From NCBI RefSeq assembly GCF_021730615.1, contig NZ_JAJLMN010000001.1, positions 4,413,501 through 4,477,500 on the forward strand: 64,000 nucleotides of DNA, written 5' to 3'. The stretch's first letter is position 1, and each line of letters opens with the position of its first letter. The position numbers were made by a program, and so were the translations under genes. The DNA comes from Lichenibacterium dinghuense. Its GTDB lineage: Bacteria > Pseudomonadota > Alphaproteobacteria > Rhizobiales > Beijerinckiaceae. Of this stretch, positions 17,549 to 24,812 are shown piece by piece. The notes beneath the pieces are model-generated. The model was not told where the DNA came from and searched no databases. It was given only the letters and a program-made list of their open reading frames with translations.

Positions 17549-18355
17549 TCAGTGCACGAGGAATACCGGCATCGTCGCCTCGCGCAACACGGTCTCGCTG
17601 ACACTGCCGAACAGCCAGTCGAGCAAGCGCCCGCGCCGGAACGCGCCCATCACGAGCCAATCCGCGTCCCCGGCGGCCGAGAGCAACGCGTCCCCGCGCG
17701 AGCTTTCCTCGGCGTCCACCGCCGAGAAGTCGGCGGCGAGGCCGAGATCGCGAAACAGCGCTCGCGCGCCGTCCAGGGCGGCGTCGTCGCCTCCGTCGAT
17801 AGCCAGGATCCGGATGGCCTCGGCCCGCTCCAGCCAGGGCCGCGCGTCCGCGATCCCGCGGCGACAGGCTACATCCTCGTGCCAGCCGACCGCGATGCGG
17901 CGCACCGGCCGGTGCCGCCAGCCGCGGGGCACGACCAGCACCGGGCGGCCGGTGTCGAACAGCGCCGCGTGGAGGGCTTCCTGCGCCTCGCCCGCATAAT
18001 GCCGCTCGGGCACGGCAGCGGCGATCAGCGCCGCGCCGGCGGCGTGGGCGTCGATGGCCGTCGTCTCGGTTCCCCCCGCGTCGATCCAGCGGAAGCCCGC
18101 AGGGCCGAGCGCGGCCACGACCGCGTCGTAGGCGTCACGCACGGCCCGACGCTCCTCCGCCTCCCCGCGCAGGATAGCGGCGCGGCGGTCGTCGGTGAGG
18201 ATCTCCTCGGTCGGCAGGATGGTGGAGGCGGGATCGACGGCGACGTGCAGCGCCGCGACCTCCCCCCCGACGGCCTCGGCGGCCGCGAGAGCGGCTTCCA
18301 GGCAGGAGCGGACGCCGTGCCGATCGGCCAGCACGGCCAGGATGGTCGTCGTCAT
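17549..18355 (-). CDS. Tandem universal stress protein (UspA superfamily)
   Basis: A 268-residue protein with two Usp-like halves. The first half starts TTTILAVLADRHGVRSCLEAAL and ends RPVLVVPRGW; the second starts RRIAVGWHEDVACRRGI and ends with a nucleotide-loop-like MGAFRRGRLLDWLFGSVSETVL. The pattern G-2x-G-9x-G-S/T is partly present in the second half. The ATG at 18355 overlaps the upstream small gene (ATGA), which fixes the start over two nearby ATGs. Third Usp of the cluster; general stress resilience is all that can be inferred. Confidence 0.8.
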   Translation of the reverse strand: MTTTILAVLADRHGVRSCLEAALAAAEAVGGEVAALHVAVDPASTILPTEEILTDDRRAAILRGEAEERRAVRDAYDAVVAALGPAGFRWIDAGGTETTAIDAHAAGAALIAAAVPERHYAGEAQEALHAALFDTGRPVLVVPRGWRHRPVRRIAVGWHEDVACRRGIADARPWLERAEAIRILAIDGGDDAALDGARALFRDLGLAADFSAVDAEESSRGDALLSAAGDADWLVMGAFRRGRLLDWLFGSVSETVLREATMPVFLVH

Positions 18356-18606
18356 GTCCATGCCTCCGTTCGATCGAACATCGTGCTCCAAGCGCCGCGG
18401 CGGGACAGCAACATGGCCGGCGCCTGGTGAGCGTCTCTCCGCTGTTCCGCACCGTCCCGTCCGTCGGCCGGGCCAGTCCCCCCCGACGACAGCGAGACGG
18501 GGTGGGCCATGGATCGGAACGCGACGAGCAGCGTCGCGAGATCCGCCTCCAGATCATCCTCTTCGACGGCGAAGGGTTCACCCCTACGGTATCGATCGTC
18601 GATCAT
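18352..18606 (-). CDS. Small acidic hypothetical protein coupled to a Usp gene
   Basis: An 84-residue soluble protein (MIDDRYRRGEPFAVEEDDLEADL-type start, truncated here), with an acidic helix followed by VAFRSMAHPVSLSS and a low-complexity tail. GGGGGAGGAC precedes the ATG at 18606, and the stop overlaps the Usp start, so it is translated with it. No known domain is visible. Its place among the Usp genes suggests a stress accessory role, but that is inference. Confidence 0.55.
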   Translation of the reverse strand: MIDDRYRRGEPFAVEEDDLEADLATLLVAFRSMAHPVSLSSGGTGPADGRDGAEQRRDAHQAPAMLLSRRGAWSTMFDRTEAWT

Positions 18607-18711
18607 GTCCTCCCCCCGTATCTTACGCCGACAGTCAAGTCCTGCTCTGCAAGACAATCCAATTGGCTTCTCCGATGATCTCGTCCGCTCCGCTCGATCG
18701 ATGGCGCGAAC

Positions 18712-19449
18712 TCAGCGGGACACGAGCAGGGCCGTCGAGGAATCGTCGATCAGGCGGGCGAGAAGCGTAAGCACGGTCGGTGCCCGCCAGTGGGCCGGCC
18801 CTCCGAGACCGACCACGATCAGGTCGGCCCCGACCCGCCGCGCCAGCGGCGCGAGGGCGCTGTCGGCATCGTCGACGCTCGTCTCCGCCCGGACCCTGAC
18901 GCCGCGACCGGCGAGACGGCGCATCACGGTCGCCGGCGACCCGTCGTCGAGCGGGACGAGCACGACCTCGTCCGCGGTCTTCAGCAGCGGCATCGCGTCG
19001 TGGATCGCACGCGTGCTGGCGCGGTCCGCCCGCCAAGGGAGGAGGATGCGCCGCCCCGCTGGCCCCGCGCTCCCGTCGGCCTCGATCAGCACGGGAGGGC
19101 CGAGGGCGCCGAGCGCGGGTGCAGAGACGCCGGAACGATGAGGCGAAGTCGCGGCACCCCGTCCGGCGATCACGAGATCGGCCGACAGCGTGCGTTCGAG
19201 CAGCCCGGCCGGATCGGTCGGGGCCATCTCGTGGTGCCCATCGACCCTGCCGAGCCGGAACGCGGCCCGCATGTCCTCGACGAATTCGAGGGAGGTCGGA
19301 GACGTCGCCATGCCGAGCGCATCGGGCGCACACAGGTCGAGCACGCGGAGGCGCGCCCGGCAGGCGGCCGCGCGCGAGACGGCCTTGGCCAGCAGCGCCG
19401 GAGCGCCCGGCGTCGTCGAGTCGAGGCAGACGATCAGATCCACGACCAT
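18712..19449 (-). CDS. Universal stress protein-like protein
   Basis: A 245-residue cytosolic protein with two Usp-fold halves: VVDLIVCLDSTTPGAPALLAKAV at the N-terminus, a middle RRILLPWRADRASTRAIHDA strand-helix and a C-terminal GADLIVVGLGGPAHWRAPTVLTLLARLIDDSS. The last stretch is the usual nucleotide/phosphate loop region, although its Gly pattern is degenerate. ATG at 19449 follows GAGGAAG. It lies 31 bases after the first Usp gene, so the two are surely cotranscribed. Confidence 0.78.
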   Translation of the reverse strand: MVVDLIVCLDSTTPGAPALLAKAVSRAAACRARLRVLDLCAPDALGMATSPTSLEFVEDMRAAFRLGRVDGHHEMAPTDPAGLLERTLSADLVIAGRGAATSPHRSGVSAPALGALGPPVLIEADGSAGPAGRRILLPWRADRASTRAIHDAMPLLKTADEVVLVPLDDGSPATVMRRLAGRGVRVRAETSVDDADSALAPLARRVGADLIVVGLGGPAHWRAPTVLTLLARLIDDSSTALLVSR

Positions 19450-19480
19450 GCCGCTTCCTCCCCGTCCTATGGTGTTCCGC

Positions 19481-20263
19481 TCAATGAGACAGCAGCACGG
19501 GCAGGAGGTCTTGGCCGAGCAGGTCCTGCGTCGCGCCGCCGAACAGGCGCTCGGCGATACGCGGATGGCCGTAGGCGCCCGCGACGATGAGGTCCGAGCG
19601 CTCGCGGTCGAGGCTGGCGAAGAGGGCCGACAGCCAGTCGCCGCGGCCGTCGTCGCGCCAGCCGTCGACGACCACCTCCGCGCCGTGTCGATGCAGGTGG
19701 GCGGCGAACCCTTCCACCGCCGCGTCGCCCAGTCCGTAGCGGGCGTCGAAGGTGAACAGGGCCGTGCGTACGGCATCGCGCAGGAAGGGCAGCGCGTCGT
19801 GCGCCGCGCGGGTCGCCTCGCCGGTGCCGTTCCAGGCGACGGTCGGACGTCGGCCGATCGCGCGGGCGGCGTCCCAGCCGACGGGGAGCAACAGGAGCGG
19901 CACGCCCGCGGCGAGCAGAAGGCGGCCGGGGAAGTCGACCGGCACCGCTCCGGCGTTTCGCCGATCCGGCTGGGTCACGACGAGCAGGTCCGCGTCATGA
20001 GCGAAGAAATCGCGCGCGGCACTCGCGTCGGGCGGAACGTCGCGGTGGCCGTGGGCGACGCCCGCCCGCGAAGCGGCCTCCTCAAAGGAGGACTGCAGAC
20101 TGTCCCGGCAGAGCTGCCAATCTCCGTCGAACGACACCGCGGGAACGAGGTTCACGGCGGTGAGGCGGGCTTCGAACCTGCGCGCCAGCTCGACGGCGGC
20201 ATCGACCCGCGCCGACGTCGCCGATCCAGTGTCCAAGTAGACGACGATGTCACGATAAGTCAT
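19481..20263 (-). CDS. Universal stress protein, first gene behind fluoride riboswitch copy 2
   Basis: A 260-residue tandem Usp protein: YRDIVVYLDTGSATSARVDAAVEL opens the first domain (shown partly), ADLLVVTQPDRRNAG lies in its middle, and the second domain ends SDLIVAGAYGHPRIAERLFGG, a good Usp nucleotide-binding loop (G-2x-G/H-9x-G pattern). GGAGGGTGA sits four bases before the ATG at 20263. The fluoride aptamer candidate at 20322-20369 lies in its leader, so this and the following genes are probably induced by fluoride. UspA genes are among known fluoride-riboswitch targets. Confidence 0.85.
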   Translation of the reverse strand: MTYRDIVVYLDTGSATSARVDAAVELARRFEARLTAVNLVPAVSFDGDWQLCRDSLQSSFEEAASRAGVAHGHRDVPPDASAARDFFAHDADLLVVTQPDRRNAGAVPVDFPGRLLLAAGVPLLLLPVGWDAARAIGRRPTVAWNGTGEATRAAHDALPFLRDAVRTALFTFDARYGLGDAAVEGFAAHLHRHGAEVVVDGWRDDGRGDWLSALFASLDRERSDLIVAGAYGHPRIAERLFGGATQDLLGQDLLPVLLSH

Positions 20264-20321
20264 TTCACCCTCCGTCGGTCGATTGCGGAAGGCGTAGCTC
20301 CGCATCTACCAGCAATGTCGT

Positions 20322-20369
20322 GCAGAAGTGATCAGCCCTGGAGGCGGTCGAAGGCGGACTCCATCGCCC
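20322..20369 (-). promoter_or_regulatory. Fluoride riboswitch aptamer, copy 2 (variant), upstream of Usp genes
   Basis: Minus strand: GGGCGATGGAGTCCGCC, TTCGACCGCC, TCCA, GGGCTGATCACTTCTGC. The 5' part is a textbook fluoride aptamer (GGCG/CGCC pseudoknot, P1 strand GGAGT). The 3' part has GCTGATC where the consensus has GCTGATG, and CTTC for CTCC; P1 can still pair as GGAGT/ACTTC with one G-T wobble. It lies about 60 bases upstream of the first Usp start. The G-to-C change next to the ligand core makes it the least certain of the four copies. Confidence 0.7.
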
Positions 20370-20407
20370 GATGTCTCGACCCGGGAAATGTAGTCTGACT
20401 CTGACCA

Positions 20408-21130
20408 TCACGGCGGGCTCCACTCTGTGGTCTCGCTCGCGTCGGCCCTCACGAGGAGGGCGGCCGCGACCGGCGCCGCCGCCACGACGAAGAACCCCGC
20501 CTCGCCCCACCACAGCAGGACGCTGGCCCCGGCCAGCGCGCCGAGGATGAAGCCGGCGAAGAGAGAGCCCGACTTGGCGAGCCGCACCTCGTCGGTCCGC
20601 CGGGGGCCGTCGCGGCGCGTCCCGCCCGCGACGTCGAAGACGAGGTGGCCGATCTCCCGGCCGAGGTCGGTCACCATGCCGGTGACGTGGGTGGTGCGGA
20701 CCTGGTCGCCGAGCAGCGCGCTGCTGGTCGCGTTTTGCTGGCCCATGGCGAAGGCGAGCAGCAGCACGGCCGCGAACTCGGCACCCCCGCCCCGGCCGCA
20801 AGCCGCCAGGGCCAGGCCGGCCGACGCCACCAGGATGCCCTCGACGATCAGCAGGGACCGCAGCGTGCCCGTTTCCGGTCGCCCCTCTCGGATCGCGATG
20901 AACAGCCCGCAACCGACCGCGCCGGAGAGGAAGCTCGCGACCAGCGCGATGCCGAGCATCGCGGCATTGCCCCGCCCGTGCATGAGGTGACCCATCACGG
21001 AGGTGGTGACGCCCGAAACGTGGGACGTGTCCCGCCCCGTCGCGGCGACGCCGATGCCGTTGACGGCACCGGCCACGAGGGCCAACCATGCCGCCACGAC
21101 GGGCTGCGCCGCGACGGGGCGGGACACCAT
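20408..21130 (-). CDS. DUF1275 (YoaK-like) membrane protein
   Basis: A 240-residue integral membrane protein with six or so helices. Family marks are LVAGAVNGIGVAATGRDTSHVSG near the N-terminus, GMGQQN-like FAMGQQNATSSALLG in the middle and THVTGMVTDLGREIGHL. DUF1275 proteins are of unknown function. The ATG at 21130 overlaps the stop of the 81-residue gene upstream (ATGA), so it belongs to the enolase transcript and probably to fluoride riboswitch copy 3. It might move an ion or solute related to fluoride stress; this is inference from location. Confidence 0.82.
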   Translation of the reverse strand: MVSRPVAAQPVVAAWLALVAGAVNGIGVAATGRDTSHVSGVTTSVMGHLMHGRGNAAMLGIALVASFLSGAVGCGLFIAIREGRPETGTLRSLLIVEGILVASAGLALAACGRGGGAEFAAVLLLAFAMGQQNATSSALLGDQVRTTHVTGMVTDLGREIGHLVFDVAGGTRRDGPRRTDEVRLAKSGSLFAGFILGALAGASVLLWWGEAGFFVVAAAPVAAALLVRADASETTEWSPP

Positions 21131-21375
21131 CAGCGCGGGGCCGCGAGGCTGTGAAGCCACGCGAGGACATCCGCATAGCGCGTCTCCGCGGCTGTCCGGC
21201 TCGTGAACTTGCGCCGGCTGGTCAGCGTCTCAGCGGCGTCGTCGGTATCGGGATCGAAACTGGGCAGATACCGAACGGTCACCTCGAACTCGCCGTCGAC
21301 GAGCCTGTCCATCTCGACCTTCTCGGTTTCGTCGCCTGCCCCGGCGACCTCTTCCTTGATCTCGTTCTCTGGCAT
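21130..21375 (-). CDS. Small acidic hypothetical protein between enolase and DUF1275
   Basis: An 81-residue soluble protein. The first 30 residues are acidic (KEEVAGAGDETEKVEMD), then come VTVRYLPSFDPDTDDAAETL and a basic segment TSRRKFTSRTAAETRYADVL. The stop overlaps the DUF1275 start. It lies about 100 bases after the enolase stop on the same strand. I do not recognise a domain. It could be a cytosolic partner of the DUF1275 protein, given the coupling. Confidence 0.6.
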   Translation of the reverse strand: MPENEIKEEVAGAGDETEKVEMDRLVDGEFEVTVRYLPSFDPDTDDAAETLTSRRKFTSRTAAETRYADVLAWLHSLAAPR

Positions 21376-21476
21376 GGTGATGTTATCCTCTGATGGTTGT
21401 TATTTCCGACAATCGCCGGGAGGGCCGTTGCAGGTGGAAGAACCTCGGACGTGATCGCCCGATCCGTGTCGGTCCG

Positions 21477-22748
21477 TCACACCGCGAAGGGGTTCCTGAA
21501 GTCGGGGTCGCCGAGTTCGCGCTCGATCGCCAGTAAGCGATTGTATTTGGCGATCCGCTCCCCCCGGCACGGCGCACCGGCCTTGATCTGCCCGGTGCCG
21601 AGCCCGACCGCGAGGTCGGCGATGAAGCTGTCGTCGGTCTCACCCGACCTGTGCGACACCACGCAGCGCCAGCCGGCTTCCCGGCACAGCGCTACAGCCG
21701 TCATCGTCTCGGTCAGCGTGCCGATCTGGTTCGGTTTGATCAGAGCGGCATTGGTGCTCCGCTCGCGGATGCCGCGGCCGATGAGGGCCGGGTTCGTCGC
21801 ATAGAGGTCGTCGCCGACGATCTGGAGGCGACCGCCGGCCGCCGCCGTCTGGTCGCGGAACCCGTCCCAGTCGTCCTCGGCGAAGCCGTCCTCGATCGAC
21901 ACGATCGGGTAGGCGGCGGCGAGCCGGCCGTAGAGGTCGAGCAGCGCTCCGGACGACAGCCGGCCACCCCCGTCCCGGAGGGCATAGCCGTCGCCGTCGC
22001 GGAACCCCGTCGCGGCGGGGTCGAGCGCGATGGCGACGTCGCGACCGGGCTCCAGGCCGGCCCGGCGGATCGCCTCGACAAGGAGATCGCAAGCTTCCAC
22101 GGCCCCGGCGAGGCGGGGCGCGAAGCCGCCCTCGTCCCCGACCGCGGTCGACTGGCCGGCCGCCCCGAGCAGCGCCTTCAGCGCGGCATAGACCGCGACG
22201 CCGAAGCGCAGGGCCTCGGAAAACGTCGGCGCGCCGACCGGCACCACCATGAACTCCTGCATGTCCAGGCCGCTGTCGGCATGCGCGCCGCCGTTGATGA
22301 CGTTCAGCATCGGCATCGGCAGGCGCCGCGCCGCGACCCCGCCGAGATAGGCGTAGAGCGGCAGGCCGGCGTCGAGAGCTGCGGCTCGGGCGATGGCGAG
22401 CGAGGTGCCGAGGATCGCATTCGCACCCAGCTCCCGCTTGTCCGGGGAGCCGTCGAGCCGGCACATCATGTGATCGAGCATCGCCTGCCGCCGGGGATCG
22501 TGACCGATGAGCTTGGGGCGGATCCGATCCTCGACGCTCGACATCGCGCCGATCATGCCGCGGCCGGCGTAGCGAGCAGCGTCGCGGTCCCGGCGCTCGC
22601 GCGCCTCTGCCGAGCCGGTGGACGCGCCGGCTGGAACCGAGGCCGAGCCCACGAGGCCGTTCTCCAGCGTCACTTGGACGTCGAGAGTGGGATTGCCGCG
22701 GGAGTCGAGGATCTCCAGCGTCCGGATATCGGCGATGCGGGACGCCAT
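21477..22748 (-). CDS. eno: Enolase, fluoride-riboswitch-associated copy
   Basis: A 423-residue phosphopyruvate hydratase (2-phosphoglycerate to phosphoenolpyruvate). Conserved pieces present: ILDSRGNPTL, PAGASTGSAEA (mobile loop), NVINGGAHAD with QEFMVVP, the acid Glu in VGDEGGFAP, metal ligands in SIEDGFAEDDWDGF and QIVGDDLYATNP, the base Lys in ALIKPNQIGTLTET and the SHRSGETDDSFIADLAVG region. At the first metal ligand the chain reads ALDPAATGF where enolases usually have LDVAASEF/Y, a local difference. It follows the 66-residue gene by one base. Enolase is the known target of fluoride-phosphate-Mg inhibition, so an induced extra copy fits target replacement. Confidence 0.93.
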   Translation of the reverse strand: MASRIADIRTLEILDSRGNPTLDVQVTLENGLVGSASVPAGASTGSAEARERRDRDAARYAGRGMIGAMSSVEDRIRPKLIGHDPRRQAMLDHMMCRLDGSPDKRELGANAILGTSLAIARAAALDAGLPLYAYLGGVAARRLPMPMLNVINGGAHADSGLDMQEFMVVPVGAPTFSEALRFGVAVYAALKALLGAAGQSTAVGDEGGFAPRLAGAVEACDLLVEAIRRAGLEPGRDVAIALDPAATGFRDGDGYALRDGGGRLSSGALLDLYGRLAAAYPIVSIEDGFAEDDWDGFRDQTAAAGGRLQIVGDDLYATNPALIGRGIRERSTNAALIKPNQIGTLTETMTAVALCREAGWRCVVSHRSGETDDSFIADLAVGLGTGQIKAGAPCRGERIAKYNRLLAIERELGDPDFRNPFAV

Positions 22749-22749
22749 C

Positions 22750-22950
22750 TCAGGCCTCCCCGGTGAGGAGGAGGCGGATCGACGGCCGGCAATCGACAGT
22801 CAGGCCGTCGGATTTCAGACCCAAAACCGCTTCGGACGCACGGGTGATCACCGCACGCAGGTCGCGCTCGTCGACGCGATCAGCTGCCATCATGAGACGA
22901 ACGATAGGTTCGTCTAAAAGCTGATCGAGGGTGGGGGAGTTAGCCTGCAT
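22750..22950 (-). CDS. Small hypothetical protein, first gene behind fluoride riboswitch copy 3
   Basis: A 66-residue soluble, helical protein (LDQLLDEPIVRLMMAADRVD, then LRAVITRASEAVLGLKSDG). The ATG at 22950 lies 34 bases downstream of the aptamer's 3' end; an upstream in-frame ATG would start inside the riboswitch and is rejected. Its stop is adjacent to the enolase start, so the two must be translated together. The family is not recognised. It would be the most directly fluoride-controlled unknown in the window. Confidence 0.65.
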   Translation of the reverse strand: MQANSPTLDQLLDEPIVRLMMAADRVDERDLRAVITRASEAVLGLKSDGLTVDCRPSIRLLLTGEA

Positions 22951-22983
22951 GGCGCACCTCTGCTTTTCCCAAAACGGGCCTAA

Positions 22984-23031
22984 GCAGGAGTCATCAGCCA
23001 CAAGGCAGTTAAACGGGAACCCCATCCCGGT
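22984..23031 (-). promoter_or_regulatory. Fluoride riboswitch aptamer, copy 3, upstream of the enolase operon
   Basis: Minus strand: CCGGGATGGGGTTCCCG, TTTAACTGCC, TTGT, GGCTGATGACTCCTGC. All consensus parts are present: CGGG/CCCG pseudoknot, P1 GGGGTT with GACTCC (including wobbles), AACTGCC joining segment, P2 GCC/GGC hairpin and the invariant GCTGATGACTCCTGC end. Nearly the same core recurs at 28864-28909. It precedes the 66-residue gene and enolase. Confidence 0.93.
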
Positions 23032-23079
23032 ATCATCAACGTAACGCTTCGGCGCTGACCCGGCAAGCCCCCTTTCACC

Positions 23080-24345
23080 TCATTTCGACATGGGGGGTCG
23101 TCCGAAAGCGCGGTCCCCGCCGAGGACGAAGCAGGCGAGCGCCGATGCGATGGCGGCGGCGACGATGGGGAAGGCGATCCTGTAGCCGAGCCACCCAATG
23201 AGGGGACCAGCTAAGATGGGGCCGCCCGCGTGGCCGACGTCCCACAGGCTGCCGAAGACGCCCATCGCCGCGCCGTAGCCGCCCCGGGTGGCGCGGTCGC
23301 CGATCAGCGCGGTGGTGGACGGCGTCACCATGGCGGTGCCGGCCCCGAACGCGGCGCAAAGGGCGAGGAGCCCGGCATAGTCGCTGCACCACGGGACCGC
23401 CGCCAGACAGAGGATGCAGAGGCTCATCCCCGACACGATGACCGGATGCCGGCCGACGCGGTCCCCGAGGGCGCCCATCGGTCCGCGGAGCAGGATGGAA
23501 GCGACGCCCTGCACGCCGAACAGCCATCCCACATCGACGACGCGGATGCCGATGCCGGTCGCGTAGAGGGGAAGGTAGGCCTGCAGCATGCCCACGCCCG
23601 CGTAGAGCGCGCCCTCGGCGAGGCTGGCGAGACGGATGCCCGGGTCGCCGAGGATCTGCGCGAGCCCGCGGCGGAGATCCGCGAGCACGTGTCGGGAGGC
23701 GCCGCTCCGCTCCGGGGCGCCGCCGCCCGGCAACGGCAGCAGGGCGAGCAGGGCCGCGACGCCGATCAGCCCCGACACGACGAAGGCCGGAGTGAACCCA
23801 ACCCACGCCAGCACCGCGGCGCCCAACACCGGACCGAGCACCACCCCGGCGTTCTCGGCCGCGCCGTAGAGGCCCAACCGGCGCCCGCGCGCCTCCGGGT
23901 AGAGGCTCGCCACGCGGGCCGAGGCGGCAGGTGCATAGAGCGCAGTCGACAGGCCGTGGTAGAGGCGCAGGGCGAGGAGCTGCGGCCAAGCCGCGACGAC
24001 CAGATAGAGGAATGGCGCCGTGGCCTTCACGCAGAGGCCCGCCAGCATCAGTCGCCGGAAGCCGAACAGGTCGGCCAGTGCGCCCGATGGGAGCTTGACG
24101 AAGATGCCGGTGACCGTGACGGCCGCGACCAGCAGGCCGATGACCGCGGCCGGGGCGCCGAGATGCGCGGCGTACAAGGCCGTGAGCGGGCTGCGCGCCA
24201 TCTCGTAGCTGAGGCGGCCGAGGAAGCCGATGGCGCACAGCAGCACGAAGGCCCCGGGCCGCCGCGCCGCAGCGTCGGGCGCATTCGTCTCACCCTGGTC
24301 GGCGCCGTCGTTCGAAGGGGTCCGATTTTGGTCCGGGGATGTCAC
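23080..24345 (-). CDS. Major facilitator superfamily transporter
   Basis: A 421-residue MFS protein with twelve membrane segments, in two halves. The MFS loop motif appears as GALADLFGFRRLM after helix 2 and again as GALGDRVGRHPVIVSG in the second half. GLYGAAENAGVVLGPVLGA resembles drug/proton antiporters. GTG at 24345 is used because GAGG lies a few bases upstream and it follows the Fet4-like stop by seven bases. The substrate is unknown. It is the last gene of the minus-strand run that starts at riboswitch copy 4. Confidence 0.82.
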   Translation of the reverse strand: MTSPDQNRTPSNDGADQGETNAPDAAARRPGAFVLLCAIGFLGRLSYEMARSPLTALYAAHLGAPAAVIGLLVAAVTVTGIFVKLPSGALADLFGFRRLMLAGLCVKATAPFLYLVVAAWPQLLALRLYHGLSTALYAPAASARVASLYPEARGRRLGLYGAAENAGVVLGPVLGAAVLAWVGFTPAFVVSGLIGVAALLALLPLPGGGAPERSGASRHVLADLRRGLAQILGDPGIRLASLAEGALYAGVGMLQAYLPLYATGIGIRVVDVGWLFGVQGVASILLRGPMGALGDRVGRHPVIVSGMSLCILCLAAVPWCSDYAGLLALCAAFGAGTAMVTPSTTALIGDRATRGGYGAAMGVFGSLWDVGHAGGPILAGPLIGWLGYRIAFPIVAAAIASALACFVLGGDRAFGRPPMSK

Positions 24346-24352
24346 GGCGGCC

Positions 24353-24718
24353 TCACGCTTCCGGGTCGGGGCACGGCTTCGGGCCGAAGCGCGCCCTGAT
24401 CGCCTCGATCTCACGATCGGTCATGCGCTCGATGCCGATGTATCGGTTGTCGGCCGCCACCAGCGCGGCCAGCAGCGTGTCGAGCTTGGCGTGCATGGCC
24501 TCGCTGTCGCGGTTCTGGGCGTTCTGGATCAGGAACACCATCAGGAACGTGACGACGCTGCTGACCGTGTTCATGATGAGCTGCCACGTGTCGGAGAAGC
24601 CGAGGGCGGGTCCAGCGACGGACCACAGCAGGACGACCGCGAAGGCGAGCGCGAACACCGCCGGGCGCCCCGCCGCATTGGCGATCCAGGTCGACGTGGT
24701 GGCGAAGAGACGGTTCAT
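24353..24718 (-). CDS. Fet4-like (low-affinity iron permease family) small membrane protein
   Basis: A 121-residue protein matching the bacterial low-affinity iron permease family: N-terminal FATTSTWIANAAGRPAVFAL, a second helix around DTWQLIMNTVSSVVTFLMVF, then the typical FLIQNAQNRDSEAMHAKLD and a C-terminal helix ending MTDREIEAIRARFG. Two membrane helices and a cytosolic tail. Start at ATG 24718 fits the family. Function in bacteria is not well established; iron transport is only the family name. It sits between LysR and MFS genes on the same strand. Confidence 0.8.
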   Translation of the reverse strand: MNRLFATTSTWIANAAGRPAVFALAFAVVLLWSVAGPALGFSDTWQLIMNTVSSVVTFLMVFLIQNAQNRDSEAMHAKLDTLLAALVAADNRYIGIERMTDREIEAIRARFGPKPCPDPEA

Positions 24719-24812
24719 CGGGGCTCTCCGCCGGTGTGTCGGGCGTTGAAGGCCGCCAGTCGCGGCCGATGGCACCAGGATGCCGGGCGGAGGCCCGCCC
24801 GGGTCGGCGCCG

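Noticed and set aside
22951-23025. N-terminal extension of the 66-residue gene into the riboswitch
   Set aside because: The codons before 22950 translate the aptamer itself (GFPFNCLVADDSC), so the in-frame upstream ATG is not a gene start. The same applies to the ATG version of the MutS-like gene at 28839-28934.
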